Notes: generated by a model not told the origin, from the sequence alone. DNA of 37,065 bases from Desulfopila aestuarii DSM 18488 (GCA_945863875.1 CAMBBS010000040.1:1-37065); one strand, 5' to 3'; positions 24,972-35,019 are shown, counted from the stretch's first letter. Numbers and translations are program-made.

Positions 24972-25760
24972 TTACTTTTCTCGAGAACTCAGAATGAGCG
25001 GCCCATTTTCAGTTACGGCAATGGAGTGTTCAAAATGAGCAGATGGTTTTTTGTCCATGGTGATAACAGTCCACCCATCCCTCAGCACTTTTACCTTATG
25101 TGTTCCCATGTTAACCATTGGCTCAATGGCCAACACCATTCCAGGCAATAATCTTACGGTCCGCTCTCCCTGATGGAAATTAGGAATCTCAGGTGCTTCA
25201 TGCAGTTGCGTGCCAATGCCGTGGCCGACGAATTGTCTGACGACGGAAAATCCACAGCCCTCGACGCAATCCTGTATAGCCTTTGATATATCACTGATTC
25301 TATTACCGACTACAGCCTGTTCGATACCTTTCTGCAGGCTGTTACTGGTTGTGTCTACTAATTTCTGTACAGCCTCACCAATCACACCTACCGGTACAGT
25401 TATCGCCGAGTCCCCGTAGTATCCTCTATACAGCACACCAAAATCTATGGAAATTATGTCGCCTTTTTGAAGCTTTTTCTTCCGCGAAGGGATGCCGTGC
25501 ACAACTTCCTCGTTAACGGAGACACAGAGGCTGCCGGGGAAACCCCGATACCCTTTAAAAGCGGGTTGCGCCTTTCTTTTGACACACAGCTCTTCGGCTA
25601 GATAATCAAGTTCCCAGGTGGTCATGCCAGGTTGAATAACTTTGCCCAGCATCGTCAATGTTTCCGCTACTATCTGATTAGCTTCGCGCAGGAGCAGAAT
25701 TTCATCGGCGGTTTTAATGATGATATTTCCGCTCCGACCTTTACCATCGGAAACTGTCAC
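24972..25760 (-). CDS. map: methionine aminopeptidase, type I
   Basis: Map removes the initiator methionine from nascent proteins. The metal ligands are seen in IDFGVLYRGYYGDSA (two aspartates), GHGIG (histidine), AIEPM (glutamate) and HFEHS (glutamate), with a substrate histidine in EEVVHGIP. The start is GTG at 25760, five bases after the secY stop, which gives 262 aa; this adds about eleven residues before the usual NIIIKT beginning. adk, often between secY and map, is absent. Confidence 0.95.
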   Translation of the reverse strand: MTVSDGKGRSGNIIIKTADEILLLREANQIVAETLTMLGKVIQPGMTTWELDYLAEELCVKRKAQPAFKGYRGFPGSLCVSVNEEVVHGIPSRKKKLQKGDIISIDFGVLYRGYYGDSAITVPVGVIGEAVQKLVDTTSNSLQKGIEQAVVGNRISDISKAIQDCVEGCGFSVVRQFVGHGIGTQLHEAPEIPNFHQGERTVRLLPGMVLAIEPMVNMGTHKVKVLRDGWTVITMDKKPSAHFEHSIAVTENGPLILSSREK

Positions 25761-25765
25761 TCGCT

Positions 25766-27070
25766 CTACCTGCGCCCTTTGATCCGGCCCTGCTTCATAA
25801 ACCCTTCATAATTACGCATGTGGAGATGCGATTCGATCTGGGAAATGGTATCAATGCCGACACCAACAACGATCAACAAGGCCGTACCCCCGAAGAAAAA
25901 AGGTATATTAAATTTAGAGATCAATATGGTCGGTAACACACACACGGTACTGAGATAAATAGCCCCCACTACAGTCAGCCTGGTAAGAACTTTATCTATA
26001 AATTCGGCAGTCTTTTTACCGGGGCGAATGCCAGGAATAAACCCGCCATTTTTTTTCAGATTTTCTGCCACATCATCTGGCTTAAAAGTTACCGCTGTAT
26101 AAAAGAAACAGAAGAAAACGATCATGCCAATATAGCAGATATAATAATAGATAGTCCCCGGTGACATAGCCGCGGAAACACGCTGCACCCAGTCAACTTG
26201 GATGAAACTGCCGATAGTAGCGGGAAACATCATGATCGAGGATGCAAAAATTGGTGGTATAACCCCTGCTATATTAATTTTAAGCGGGAGATGCGAGCTC
26301 TGACCGCCATACACCTTTCTGCCAACAACCCTTTTCGCGTACTGGATAGGAATTCTTCTCTGCGAGGTTTCAAAAAAGACGATGGTCGCCACCACCGCCA
26401 GCATGAACAGAACGAGAAGAGGAACAAAAAAGAGCGAGATCTCCCCGGCTTTGACCAGCTGAATAGAGTTGACAATGGCAGCCGGCCCTCGGGCGACAAT
26501 GCCGGCGAAGATGATCAGGGAGATGCCATTGCCAATGCCTCTTTCCGTCATCTGTTCCCCAAGCCACATGATGAAGGCGGTCCCGGAGGTGAGTGTCAGC
26601 ATGGTCATGAGCTTAAACTGAATACCAGGATCGAGTACAATGGCCTCCCCCCCGGGTCCAGTCATGCCTTCCAATCCGACGGCAATGAAGGTGCCCTGAA
26701 TGATACTCAGAAACACCGTGCCGTACCTGGTGTATTGGGTGATCTTTCGGGTGCCGGACGCACCTTCTTTTTTCAGAGCCTCGAGTTGTGGAATCACCAC
26801 AGTCAACAGCTGAATGATAATAGAGGCACTGATATAAGGCATGATGCCCAGAGCGAAGATGGAAAAATTCTCCAGGGCTCCGCCGGAAAACATATTAAAC
26901 ATGCCAAACAGCGTACCGGCATTGAGATTGAAAAAAGCCGACAGCGCCTCACCGTTGATTCCAGGGGTTGGGATCTGTACACCCATTCTGTACACGGCGA
27001 GCATGATCAGCGTAAACAACACCCGCCTTCGCAGCTCTGGTATATTTGCAGCACTCTGCAATCCACTCAT
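25766..27070 (-). CDS. secY: preprotein translocase subunit SecY
   Basis: SecY is the pore of the Sec channel in the inner membrane. The 434-aa protein has ten membrane segments, with the plug region near GALENFSIFALGIMPYISASI, the conserved GIGNGISLIIFAGI and the cytosolic loop QRRIPIQYAKRVVGRK that contacts SecA and the ribosome. It lies 78 nt after rplO and five bases before map. Confidence 0.97.
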   Translation of the reverse strand: MSGLQSAANIPELRRRVLFTLIMLAVYRMGVQIPTPGINGEALSAFFNLNAGTLFGMFNMFSGGALENFSIFALGIMPYISASIIIQLLTVVIPQLEALKKEGASGTRKITQYTRYGTVFLSIIQGTFIAVGLEGMTGPGGEAIVLDPGIQFKLMTMLTLTSGTAFIMWLGEQMTERGIGNGISLIIFAGIVARGPAAIVNSIQLVKAGEISLFFVPLLVLFMLAVVATIVFFETSQRRIPIQYAKRVVGRKVYGGQSSHLPLKINIAGVIPPIFASSIMMFPATIGSFIQVDWVQRVSAAMSPGTIYYYICYIGMIVFFCFFYTAVTFKPDDVAENLKKNGGFIPGIRPGKKTAEFIDKVLTRLTVVGAIYLSTVCVLPTILISKFNIPFFFGGTALLIVVGVGIDTISQIESHLHMRNYEGFMKQGRIKGRR

Positions 27071-27148
27071 TATTTATACCTATTGACGAAACAGCTCTAT
27101 AAAAGTTTCTTGGATCTCTTCAGAGGAGATAAAAGCGCATGGAGATTC

Positions 27149-27595
27149 TTACTGTTCAGCGGTAACTACCGTTCCACCTGCAGTCTCAATCTTAATCTGA
27201 GCAGCTTTACTCATTTTATCTACCTGTATTTTCAAGGGCTTGGTTACCTCACCATTGGCCAGAACCTTGACCAGCATCCCTTTTTTAACCATCCCTGCTG
27301 AAACCAGGGTCTCAACAGTAATTTCTTGCTCACCCTCGAGGCCATTCAGCTGGGTGAGGGAGACGAGTGCGTATTCTTTTTTGAAGATGTTTGTAAAGCC
27401 TCGTTTCGGCAGACGACGCTGCAGAGGCATTTGGCCACCCTCAAAACCAGGTTTAACACCGGATCCGGATCGGGATTTGAATCCCTTGTGACCACGCCCT
27501 GCTGTTTTTCCATGCCCGCTGCCGGGGCCTCTACCAACACGTTTGGGTTGTTTGGTCGAGCCGGCTTTGGGAGAAAGATTGGCTAAGGTTAGCAT
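27149..27595 (-). CDS. rplO: 50S ribosomal protein L15
   Basis: L15 links domains of the 23S rRNA late in assembly. The start is the ATG at 27595, which follows a GGAGGAG motif and gives MLTLANLSPKAGSTKQPKRVGRG (148 aa); the frame could extend eight codons into rpmD without support. The glycine- and arginine-rich N-terminal extension and the FEGGQMPLQRRLPKRGF motif are typical. rpmD ends one base before it. Confidence 0.97.
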   Translation of the reverse strand: MLTLANLSPKAGSTKQPKRVGRGPGSGHGKTAGRGHKGFKSRSGSGVKPGFEGGQMPLQRRLPKRGFTNIFKKEYALVSLTQLNGLEGEQEITVETLVSAGMVKKGMLVKVLANGEVTKPLKIQVDKMSKAAQIKIETAGGTVVTAEQ

Positions 27596-27596
27596 G

Positions 27597-27779
27597 CTAT
27601 ATCTCCTCCATACGAACAAGATGCGATACTTTATTCAGCATGCCCCTGATCTCGGGGGTATCTTTTCTTGTAATTGTTTTATTCATTTTGGTGAGCCCCA
27701 GCCCTGTTAAGGTGGCATTGATTTTCTTGGTACTGCCAATGCCACTCTTTACCAGAGTAAAAGTAATTGTCTCGGCCAT
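27597..27779 (-). CDS. rpmD: 50S ribosomal protein L30
   Basis: L30 is a small protein of the 50S subunit. The 60-aa product (MAETITFTLVKSGIGSTKKI at the start) shows the family pattern GLGLTKMNKT and RGMLNKVSHLVRM. It sits between rpsE and rplO as in the canonical spc operon. Confidence 0.96.
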   Translation of the reverse strand: MAETITFTLVKSGIGSTKKINATLTGLGLTKMNKTITRKDTPEIRGMLNKVSHLVRMEEI

Positions 27780-27855
27780 TTGACTACCTTCTTTTAATCA
27801 AATATTAGACAACAGAGGCGGTCGAAACTCATCTCCGACTTCGCCAACGTTGTGA

Positions 27856-28368
27856 TTAAGCAGTTATTTCTTCTATGGTTTTTCCGCGTAAATCCGCTAT
27901 ATTCTGCGCTGTACGCAATTCGCGCAAGCCACCCAGGGTAGCTTTTACCATATTATGCGGATTGTGTGATCCGAGGCATTTAGTGAGTATATTGGAAACC
28001 CCAGCTGCCTCCAGTACCGCTCTGACCGGACCACCGGCGATGAGCCCCGTACCGGCAGACGCCGGCTTGAGTAATACTTTTCCAGCGCCAAACTTACCGA
28101 CAACCTGATGCGGAATAGAATTCTCTGTCAGACAGACGGAAAACATACTTTTGCGTGCCTTCTCAACACCTTTCCGGATGGCTTCAGGAACCTGGTTGGC
28201 TTTGCCGAGGCCGTATCCGACTTTGCCTTTACCATCGCCAACTACGACAATGGCGCTAAAGCTGAAACGACGACCACCTTTTACAACTTTTGCAACCCGG
28301 TTGATAAAAACAATCTTTTCGATCAGTTCCTCAGTAGCAACACTTTTGGAACGTTTGAAATCAGACAA
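27856..28368 (-). CDS. rpsE: 30S ribosomal protein S5
   Basis: S5 contributes to mRNA entry and decoding fidelity. The 170-aa protein has the dsRBD-like N-domain ([22 protein letters not shown]) and the C-domain with [22 protein letters not shown]. The start appears to be TTG at 28368, with a GGGGGTG stretch just upstream; no in-frame ATG lies near and the N-terminus MSDFKRSK is plausible. Confidence 0.96.
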   Translation of the reverse strand: MSDFKRSKSVATEELIEKIVFINRVAKVVKGGRRFSFSAIVVVGDGKGKVGYGLGKANQVPEAIRKGVEKARKSMFSVCLTENSIPHQVVGKFGAGKVLLKPASAGTGLIAGGPVRAVLEAAGVSNILTKCLGSHNPHNMVKATLGGLRELRTAQNIADLRGKTIEEITA

Positions 28369-28395
28369 GGGACACCCCCGTTATAATAAAAATCA

Positions 28396-28761
28396 TTAGA
28401 ATTCAAGCCCACCTTCCCGAGCACCATCGGAAAGCGACTTAACCCGGCCGTGATAAATTGATCCACCGCGATCAAATACCACTTTGCTTATTCCGGCGGC
28501 CTTGGCGCGAATGGCAAGCATTATACCTATTTTCTTTGCCGCTCCAACCTTTCCTTTTTCTTCCCCCAGCGCAAACTCTTTATCGACGGTTGACATACTT
28601 ACCAGTGTATGTCCGGCTGCATCGTCGATGATTTGCGCATACATGTGTTTATTACTCTTAAAAACTCTCAACCTGGGGCGTTCACTGGTACCGGAGATCT
28701 TCTTTCTTATCCGGCTGACACGTTTCGCCTTAGCTATGGTCTTCGGATTCGTCTTAGCCAT
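28396..28761 (-). CDS. rplR: 50S ribosomal protein L18
   Basis: L18 binds 5S rRNA in the central protuberance. The 121-aa protein has a basic N-terminal tail ([21 protein letters not shown]) and the [12 protein letters not shown] and [26 protein letters not shown] segments of the family. The start is ATG at 28761. Confidence 0.98.
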   Translation of the reverse strand: MAKTNPKTIAKAKRVSRIRKKISGTSERPRLRVFKSNKHMYAQIIDDAAGHTLVSMSTVDKEFALGEEKGKVGAAKKIGIMLAIRAKAAGISKVVFDRGGSIYHGRVKSLSDGAREGGLEF

Positions 28762-28807
28762 TGCAATTTACCATTCAGTTTATTTTTGACCTGTTCGAAA
28801 AGACAAA

Positions 28808-29347
28808 TTATTTTGAGCCGGATTTGCCGACTTTTCTGATAATATATTCGCCTTCATATCGAATGCCTTTCCCTTTATAGGGCTCAGGCTTGCGTACCTG
28901 GCGGATTCTTGATGCAACAAGTCCAAGCAGTTCCTTATCGATACATTCAACGACCACCTTGGTGTTTCCTTCGACCGTTGCAGAAACTTCATTCGGCAGT
29001 TGAAAATTGACGGGGTTGGAATAGCCGACATTGAGCGTCAATGTGGCTCCACTGACATTCGCCTTATAGCCGACACCTTCAATGATCAAAACTTTTTTGA
29101 ACCCGTCGACGACCCCGATGATCATGTTATTGATCAAAGTTCGCGTAAGGCCCCGAAAAGCATTAACCCTGGTGTTTTCGACCCGATTACTGACATGAAT
29201 TATATTGTCCTGGATCTGAACGTCGATATCCTGGACTATTTCACGCTTTAAAGTACCCTTTGCTCCGGTAACCGTAAGAAGTTGACCAGCCAGCTCAACT
29301 TTCACCCCAGCGGGTACCGGAATTGGTTGTTTACCAATACGAGACAT
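28808..29347 (-). CDS. rplF: 50S ribosomal protein L6
   Basis: L6 lies at the base of the L7/L12 stalk near the factor-binding site. The 179-aa protein begins MSRIGKQPIPVPAGVKVEL and ends with the signature RKPEPYKGKGIRYEGEYIIRK. Two L6-type repeats are present. It lies 23 nt after rpsH. Confidence 0.98.
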   Translation of the reverse strand: MSRIGKQPIPVPAGVKVELAGQLLTVTGAKGTLKREIVQDIDVQIQDNIIHVSNRVENTRVNAFRGLTRTLINNMIIGVVDGFKKVLIIEGVGYKANVSGATLTLNVGYSNPVNFQLPNEVSATVEGNTKVVVECIDKELLGLVASRIRQVRKPEPYKGKGIRYEGEYIIRKVGKSGSK

Positions 29348-29370
29348 AATTTCCTCCGTTATCCGCGGGT

Positions 29371-29769
29371 CTACCAGACCTCACAAATTATCTCACCACC
29401 TGCATTCAGCGTTCTGGCTGTCTTATCAGTCACAACACCTTTTGAAGTAGATATAATGGCGACCCCTAGTCCATTCAACACCTTAGGAATAGCGTCCGCC
29501 TTGGCATACTTGCGAAGTCCAGGTTTGCTCACCCTTTTAATTCCGGTGATAACGCACTCATGGTCCGGTCCGTATTTCAGATCAATTTTTAGAGTGCCTT
29601 GAATTTTTCCAGGAATAACCTGGTAGTTTCCAATGAACCCTTCGGACTTAAGCACCTTCGCAACATCTACTTTGACAGTGGAGGTAGGCATTTCAACCGA
29701 ATCAAACTTTGCCATTACTGCATTTCTTATCCTGGTCAGCATATCTGCCAGGGGATCGCTCATTGACAT
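29371..29769 (-). CDS. rpsH: 30S ribosomal protein S8
   Basis: S8 binds the central domain of 16S rRNA and is the known autogenous repressor of the spc operon in E. coli. The ATG at 29769 is preferred because AAGGAG lies at correct spacing, giving [16 protein letters not shown] and 132 aa; a GTG three codons earlier would crowd the ribosome-binding site. The [26 protein letters not shown] end is complete. Confidence 0.97.
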   Translation of the reverse strand: MSMSDPLADMLTRIRNAVMAKFDSVEMPTSTVKVDVAKVLKSEGFIGNYQVIPGKIQGTLKIDLKYGPDHECVITGIKRVSKPGLRKYAKADAIPKVLNGLGVAIISTSKGVVTDKTARTLNAGGEIICEVW

Positions 29770-29828
29770 AGCGAACACTCCTTATTTTTCTAAATTGTAA
29801 ACGGGTTCAAACAGTGAGAAACAAATCT

Positions 29829-30014
29829 CTACCAACTTGATTTAGTCACACCAGTAATTTCACCGCTGGACGCCAGTTTACGGAAGCAAATTCGACACAC
29901 ACCAAATTTTCTGATGAACGCTCTTGGACGCCCACAAAGTGGACATCTATTATACTTTCGCACGCCAAATTTTGGTTTTCGCTGTGCTTTTGCAATTATG
30001 GATTTCTTAGCCAA
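29829..30014 (-). CDS. rpsN: 30S ribosomal protein S14 type Z (zinc-binding)
   Basis: S14 is a head protein of the 30S subunit. The start is TTG at 30014, with GGAGG five bases upstream; this yields [13 protein letters not shown] and exactly 61 aa, the standard length of the type Z form. Cys24, Cys27, Cys40 and Cys43 form the zinc site. It lies between rplE and rpsH. Confidence 0.96.
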   Translation of the reverse strand: MAKKSIIAKAQRKPKFGVRKYNRCPLCGRPRAFIRKFGVCRICFRKLASSGEITGVTKSSW

Positions 30015-30065
30015 ACCGACCTCCAAATTATCTCTAGTAAAGTGAATTTCTGAAATTGAAATGAG

Positions 30066-30605
30066 TTATTTTTTAAAGGGCATTCCCAGCATCTTCAGAA
30101 GAGCAAGTCCCTCTGCATCAGTTTTTGCCGAGGTGACGATAGTGATGTTCAGCCCCTTAATTTTATCTATCTTGTCGTAATCAATTTCCGGAAAAATTAT
30201 CTGTTCCGTCACGCCCATTGAATAGTTTCCGCGCCGGTCAAAGCCTTTTGGAGACAGTCCCCGGAAATCCCGTACTCGAGGCAGGGCGATATTTACCAAC
30301 TTGCTGAAAAAATCGTACATTCTATCACCACGCAGGGTGACACAACAACCAATCGGCATTCCTTCACGCAACTTAAAGGTTGCGATCGACTTCTTCGCTT
30401 TGGTGATGATCGCCTTTTGACCGGCGATTCTACTGAGCTCTTCAGCCGCACCCTCCACGATTTTCGGGTTCTGGACAGCTTCGCCCAAACCCATATTGAG
30501 AACTATTTTTTTAACCTGAGGAATCTGCATGGCATTCGTGTAGCCAAATTCCTCCTTGAGTGCAGGAACACACTCATTTATATACATATCTTTAAGCGCA
30601 CCCAT
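30066..30605 (-). CDS. rplE: 50S ribosomal protein L5
   Basis: L5 binds 5S rRNA and the P-site tRNA elbow region. The 179-aa protein shows [44 protein letters not shown] and the C-terminal [29 protein letters not shown]. It lies 31 nt after rplX. Confidence 0.98.
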   Translation of the reverse strand: MGALKDMYINECVPALKEEFGYTNAMQIPQVKKIVLNMGLGEAVQNPKIVEGAAEELSRIAGQKAIITKAKKSIATFKLREGMPIGCCVTLRGDRMYDFFSKLVNIALPRVRDFRGLSPKGFDRRGNYSMGVTEQIIFPEIDYDKIDKIKGLNITIVTSAKTDAEGLALLKMLGMPFKK

Positions 30606-30636
30606 GTATAACTCCTAGCGTACCATTATTGATAAT

Positions 30637-30972
30637 CTATGATTTACTCTCGATGGATTCGCCACAACTCTTGCAATAGCGTACCTTGGTACCATCATCG
30701 AGGACCTTCTTGCCTATGCGACCGGTTTTGGTGCATTCAGGACAAATGAGCTGGAGATTGGAAACGTGAATTGGTGCCTCTTTTTCCACAATCTGGCCCT
30801 GTTGATTCATCTCTTTAGGCTTCGTGTGTCGTTTAATCAAATTAATACGCTCGACCACCGCCTTGTCTTTATCGCGAAGGACCCGAAGAACTTTTCCAAC
30901 TCTGCCCTTATCTTTACCGGCAATCACTTCAACCTGATCATTTTTTTTCAGGTATGTTCTACCCTGTCTCAT
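30637..30972 (-). CDS. rplX: 50S ribosomal protein L24 (zinc-ribbon form)
   Basis: L24 is an assembly initiator protein near the tunnel exit. The ATG at 30972 ([28 protein letters not shown]) is preferred, with AAAGG upstream, giving 111 aa; an upstream TTG would add six residues. A KOW domain is followed by a complete CPEC...CKSC zinc ribbon. Many L24 proteins have lost these cysteines. Confidence 0.96.
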   Translation of the reverse strand: MRQGRTYLKKNDQVEVIAGKDKGRVGKVLRVLRDKDKAVVERINLIKRHTKPKEMNQQGQIVEKEAPIHVSNLQLICPECTKTGRIGKKVLDDGTKVRYCKSCGESIESKS

Positions 30973-31024
30973 TGCTCTACCTTTATCCAATCAATGTATC
31001 TTTACTCAATGCCTGTACAGCGGC

Positions 31025-31393
31025 TTACAGTGCCTCTGGGGCCAAAGATATAATTTTCATGAACCCTTGGTTTCTTAATTCTCGAGCGACCGGTCCAAAT
31101 ATACGAGTACCAACTGGTTCACCCGAGGTCGCCAGCAAAACTGCCGCGTTATCATCAAACTTGACCCAGGTATCGTCCATCCGCTTCATTTCTTTCGCGG
31201 TGCGAACGATAACGGCCTTCATGACATCGCCTTTCTTTACTTTGGCGTTGGGTATAGCCTCTTTTACGGTCACGACGATGACATCGCCGATTGTTGCATA
31301 CCGTTTACCGGAACCGCCAAGCACCCTGATGCACAGCACTTTTTTGGCACCGGAATTGTCAGCAACATTAAGTACTGTTTCTGTCTGTATCAT
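31025..31393 (-). CDS. rplN: 50S ribosomal protein L14
   Basis: L14 forms an intersubunit bridge and contacts L19. The 122-aa protein begins [28 protein letters not shown] and ends [12 protein letters not shown], a standard L14. It is the first gene of the spc operon, 63 nt after rpsQ; E. coli starts this operon at the same gene. Confidence 0.98.
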   Translation of the reverse strand: MIQTETVLNVADNSGAKKVLCIRVLGGSGKRYATIGDVIVVTVKEAIPNAKVKKGDVMKAVIVRTAKEMKRMDDTWVKFDDNAAVLLATSGEPVGTRIFGPVARELRNQGFMKIISLAPEAL

Positions 31394-31456
31394 AATTTCA
31401 CCTGATATCTCATCCGAAACAAGTCGTTTCTATCGACTTACCACTTGAGGCCGGTA

Positions 31457-31717
31457 TCACACCGCCTGTTCCAGTATCGTTTTGACCCGCCATCGCTTTC
31501 TCTTGCTCAGCGGTCGACATTCTTCAATAAGAACGGTGTCTCCGATATTGCAAAGGTTCTCAGGATCATCGGCCAAATACTTGACACTGGTTTTCATAAA
31601 TTTACCATATAGTTTATGGCGAACCTTGCGCTCTACACGAACGACAACACTCTTTTCCATTCTGTTGCTGACAACAGAACCGGTTCTTGTCTTTCTCGAT
31701 TTATTTATTTCACTCAT
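31457..31717 (-). CDS. rpsQ: 30S ribosomal protein S17
   Basis: S17 is an early-binding 30S protein of the OB fold. The 86-aa protein has RTGSVVSNRMEKSVVVRVER and the GDTVLIEECRPLSKRKRWRV signature. It lies 65 nt after rpmC. Confidence 0.98.
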   Translation of the reverse strand: MSEINKSRKTRTGSVVSNRMEKSVVVRVERKVRHKLYGKFMKTSVKYLADDPENLCNIGDTVLIEECRPLSKRKRWRVKTILEQAV

Positions 31718-31782
31718 AATTTAGTCAATTAGTGATGTTTTTTAGAACCCGACCATACCGCACTAAATTTCCTAACGATTCG

Positions 31783-31971
31783 TCAGTTGACAGCTTGCAA
31801 TTTTATGGTTTCGATTCTAGCAATTTCTTTTCTAATTTTCTTCAGTCGAGATGTATCTTCGAGAGGCCGTATACGATGTTGAAAAGAGAGCTTTCCCAAT
31901 TCTTCGCGCAGATCCTTTATTTTTTTATCAAGATCATGTGCGGACATCTTACGGATTTCTTCCGTTTTCAT
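31783..31971 (-). CDS. rpmC: 50S ribosomal protein L29
   Basis: L29 sits beside the tunnel exit, where trigger factor and SRP dock. The 62-aa helical protein ([20 protein letters not shown] at the start) has the family [28 protein letters not shown] helices. Its ATG overlaps the rplP stop as ATGA. Confidence 0.97.
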   Translation of the reverse strand: MKTEEIRKMSAHDLDKKIKDLREELGKLSFQHRIRPLEDTSRLKKIRKEIARIETIKLQAVN

Positions 31972-32384
31972 AACGTACCTCTCTTTGTTACGACCTTGGT
32001 CGAAAATGGCAGCTTATTACCAGCGAGGGTCAATGCTTTTATTGCAAGTTCCTCACTTACTCCTGTGATTTCATAAAGAATCGTTCCAGGCTTTACTTTA
32101 GCTACCCATGACTCGGGGGCTCCCTTACCTTTACCCATACGGGTTTCAGCAGGTTTAGAAGTTAATGGCTTGTCTGGAAAAACTCGAATCCACACCTTTC
32201 CGCCACGTTTCATTGTCCTGTTGATAGTAATACGTGCCGCTTCGATCTGCTGTGCCGACATAAAGCCACATATGGTCGCCTTGAGGGCATAATCACCGAA
32301 GGAGATCGAGGAACCGCGGGAGGCAACTCCTCTGGATCTTCCTTTGAAAACTTTTCTATGTTTTACCTTTTTAGGACTTAACAT
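31968..32384 (-). CDS. rplP: 50S ribosomal protein L16
   Basis: L16 lies near the A-site tRNA. The 138-aa protein has the N-terminal [16 protein letters not shown], the [19 protein letters not shown] motif and the C-terminal [11 protein letters not shown]. It overlaps rpmC by four bases and follows rpsC by 42 nt. Confidence 0.98.
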   Translation of the reverse strand: MLSPKKVKHRKVFKGRSRGVASRGSSISFGDYALKATICGFMSAQQIEAARITINRTMKRGGKVWIRVFPDKPLTSKPAETRMGKGKGAPESWVAKVKPGTILYEITGVSEELAIKALTLAGNKLPFSTKVVTKRGTL

Positions 32385-32426
32385 CTTTTACTCCAAATAA
32401 TTTATGGAATCCCTTGAACAGTGTGC

Positions 32427-33077
32427 TTACTGCGCCGTCCCTTTATCGGTGTCGCTCAGGACTTCGCCATTGAATATCCACACCTTTACACCTATAATTC
32501 CATAGGTAGTATTGGCTTCAGCTAAAGCGTAGTCGACATCGGCTCGCAAGGTATGCAGGGGTACCCTACCTTCACGAACCCACTCACATCGTGACATCTC
32601 CGCGCCGCCCAATCGACCGGAACAGGAGATTTTTATGCCTTGCACGCCAAATCTCAGTGCAGAGCTTACCGCTTTTTTCATCGCCCGACGAAAGGCAATA
32701 CGCCGAATAAGCTGCTGAGCAATATTTTCCGCAACAAGTTGAGCATCCGCTTCAGGACGACGAACTTCCTGAATATCAAGTGTTACTTTGCGAGTAATGA
32801 GTTTTTCAAGCTCTTTTTTGAGTATCTCAATTTCCGCGCCTTTCTTGCCGATCACTATTCCTGGTCGGGCGGTGAAAAGCTTAATCCGAACCTGCTCGCC
32901 TGTCCTTTCAATCTTCACTTTGGACAGGCCGGCGTGTTGCAGACGGTTCTTGAGAAACTTCTTAATTTTTTGGTCTTCAATCAGATAAGTGGAATATTCC
33001 TTATCAGCATACCAGATTGAATCCCAGGTCCGGGTAATATTCAGTCTTAGTCCGAGTGGATTAACCTTCTGCCCCAA
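32427..33077 (-). CDS. rpsC: 30S ribosomal protein S3
   Basis: S3 lines the mRNA entry channel and helps unwind mRNA. The 216-aa protein begins [20 protein letters not shown], then shows a KH domain ([20 protein letters not shown]) and the [23 protein letters not shown] signature. The start is TTG at 33077, supported by GGAGG six bases upstream and by the family N-terminus. Confidence 0.97.
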   Translation of the reverse strand: MGQKVNPLGLRLNITRTWDSIWYADKEYSTYLIEDQKIKKFLKNRLQHAGLSKVKIERTGEQVRIKLFTARPGIVIGKKGAEIEILKKELEKLITRKVTLDIQEVRRPEADAQLVAENIAQQLIRRIAFRRAMKKAVSSALRFGVQGIKISCSGRLGGAEMSRCEWVREGRVPLHTLRADVDYALAEANTTYGIIGVKVWIFNGEVLSDTDKGTAQ

Positions 33078-33150
33078 AACAGTCCTCCAACAAATCCATT
33101 GTTCTATTAATGTTTAGAATTTCCAAAGTATCATTGCTGCTGTTAACAGA

Positions 33151-33483
33151 CTAGCTCTCATCCAGAACGACTGTGATATGGCTTGATCTCTTAATGATAC
33201 CTGTAGCTCTTCCTTGCGCTCTGGGACGAATCCTTTTAAGCGATGGCCCCCCGTCAATGACTATTTTCTTCACATACAGTTTATCAACATCCGCCTGCTC
33301 GTCGTGCGTTGCGTTGGCGACCGCGGACTCGATAACCTTTTGAATTATACCGGCTCCCTTTTTGGGCATGAAACGAAGGGTAGTTATGGCCTGATCAACC
33401 CCCATTCCCCGAACCACATCAGCGACCAGACGGGCCTTTTGTGGAGAGATCCTAATATATTTTCCTACGGCTGTTGCTTCCAT
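33151..33483 (-). CDS. rplV: 50S ribosomal protein L22
   Basis: L22 lines the peptide exit tunnel with its long beta-hairpin. The 110-aa protein has [19 protein letters not shown], the [14 protein letters not shown] helix and the hairpin with [21 protein letters not shown] that reaches the tunnel. It lies 45 nt after rpsS. Confidence 0.98.
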   Translation of the reverse strand: MEATAVGKYIRISPQKARLVADVVRGMGVDQAITTLRFMPKKGAGIIQKVIESAVANATHDEQADVDKLYVKKIVIDGGPSLKRIRPRAQGRATGIIKRSSHITVVLDES

Positions 33484-33528
33484 AGTTAAAGCTCCTGATG
33501 ATTCCTGCCAGAAACGAAATATTTCTAA

Positions 33529-33804
33529 CTATCTTTTACCTTTTTTGTCCGAGGCATGGCCATAGAAGGTTCGCGTCGGTGAAAATTCGCCGAGTTTGTG
33601 ACCGACCATGTTCTCTGTAACAAAAACGGGAATGAATTTCTTACCGTTGTGCACAGCGAATGTAAGTCCAACCATTTCGGGACTAATATCGGATCGCCTT
33701 GACCATGTCTTGATAACCTTCCTGGATCCGCTTTCAAACGCTTCCGTCACTTTCTTTTGAAGATGATCATCGATGAAAGGACCCTTTTTGATTGAGCGTG
33801 ACAT
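33529..33804 (-). CDS. rpsS: 30S ribosomal protein S19
   Basis: S19 is a head protein that partners S13. The 91-aa protein begins [19 protein letters not shown] and has [23 protein letters not shown] and [12 protein letters not shown]. It lies 17 nt after rplB. Confidence 0.98.
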   Translation of the reverse strand: MSRSIKKGPFIDDHLQKKVTEAFESGSRKVIKTWSRRSDISPEMVGLTFAVHNGKKFIPVFVTENMVGHKLGEFSPTRTFYGHASDKKGKR

Positions 33805-33821
33805 ACGTAACTCCTCGTAAC

Positions 33822-34643
33822 TTAAGATCTCTTCTTGACAATCATTCTGTCAGAAGCCTTCTTTTTCCTGGTCTTGAAGCCTTTAGACGGAACCCCCCAT
33901 GGACTACATGGATGCCTGCCTCCCGAGCTCTTTCCTTCACCACCACCCATCGGATGATCAACAGGGTTCATGGCAACACCGCGAACATGCGGACGAATTC
34001 CTTTCCATCTGTTTCGGCCGGCCTTCCCGAGCTTTTGACTTTCGTGCTCACGGTTACCAACCTGACCGATACAGGCTCGACAATTATTGTTAAACTTTCT
34101 TACTTCTCCGGATGGCAGTCGAACAAGAACATAAGCGCCCTCCTTAGCCATCAGTTGAGCAGCAGTTCCGGCACTCCGGACCATCTGGGCGCCTTTGCCG
34201 ATTTTCATTTCAATATTATGAATAATCGTACCAAGCGGAATATTCACCAGCGGCAGACAGTTGCCTGGTTGAATATCGACGGTATCACCGGCGACAATAG
34301 TGTCGCCAACCGTTATACCATCGGGTGAAAGGATATATCTTTTTTCACCATCTTTATAGTTCAGTAAGGCGATGTTCGCCGAGCGGTTCGGATCATACTC
34401 GATTGCGATCACTTCTGCATCAATATCAATCTTGTTCCGCTTAAAATCAATGATACGGTATTTTCTTTTATGTCCACCGCCGATGTGTCGGGAGGTGATG
34501 CGGCCGTAATTATTCCGGCCTCCGGTTTTATTGAGACTGCAAACGAGACTCTTTTCCGGGCCTTTGGTTGATAAGTCCGGGTTTTTAGACGACACATGCT
34601 GTCGTTTACCAGGTGATGTTGGTTTGTATACTTTAATAGCCAT
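33822..34643 (-). CDS. rplB: 50S ribosomal protein L2
   Basis: L2 is needed for subunit joining and peptidyl-transferase activity. The 273-aa protein is full length, with [36 protein letters not shown] and the active-centre segment [20 protein letters not shown], which keeps the histidine linked to function in E. coli L2. It lies 88 nt after rplW. Confidence 0.98.
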   Translation of the reverse strand: MAIKVYKPTSPGKRQHVSSKNPDLSTKGPEKSLVCSLNKTGGRNNYGRITSRHIGGGHKRKYRIIDFKRNKIDIDAEVIAIEYDPNRSANIALLNYKDGEKRYILSPDGITVGDTIVAGDTVDIQPGNCLPLVNIPLGTIIHNIEMKIGKGAQMVRSAGTAAQLMAKEGAYVLVRLPSGEVRKFNNNCRACIGQVGNREHESQKLGKAGRNRWKGIRPHVRGVAMNPVDHPMGGGEGKSSGGRHPCSPWGVPSKGFKTRKKKASDRMIVKKRS

Positions 34644-34731
34644 GATTTCCCAATCGCTCCATCATTATTAGATTAGATAGAATCTTTCAATGTAGAAGGT
34701 AGATGATTGTATAATTTGAAGAAGATACTAT

Positions 34732-35019
34732 CTACAATTCATCCGCAAAGTTAATAGTTCCTTCCGACAAGGTTACATAGGCCTTTTTCCAATCATTGGT
34801 AAAGCCAATCGTCTTTCCAACCCGTTTCTTTTTTCCGTGAAGATTGACTGTTCTCACATCCTTGACCTTCACATTGAACATCAATTCAACCGCATTTTTT
34901 ACTTCTATCTTGTTCGCTTTGGGATGTATTTTGAAAACGATTTTCCCGTCTTCCTCCTGCATCAACGCAGCCTTCTCCGTGAGGCAGGGCCCCTGTAGTA
35001 CACTATAGATGTTTTTCAT
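34732..35019 (-). CDS. rplW: 50S ribosomal protein L23
   Basis: L23 is the docking site for trigger factor and SRP at the tunnel exit. The 95-aa protein has LTEKAALMQEEDGKIVFKI and the VRTVNLHGKKKRVGKTIGF loop. Its ATG overlaps the rplD stop as ATGA. Confidence 0.97.
   Translation of the reverse strand: MKNIYSVLQGPCLTEKAALMQEEDGKIVFKIHPKANKIEVKNAVELMFNVKVKDVRTVNLHGKKKRVGKTIGFTNDWKKAYVTLSEGTINFADEL

Noticed and set aside
24883-25765. Loss of adk from the spc operon between secY and map
   Set aside because: adk is often absent from this position, so its absence is not unusual; it may be elsewhere in the genome.
26198-27301. 367-aa open frame on the plus strand across secY and rplO
   Set aside because: It is antisense to two well-supported genes and its translation has no membrane or domain pattern of its own.
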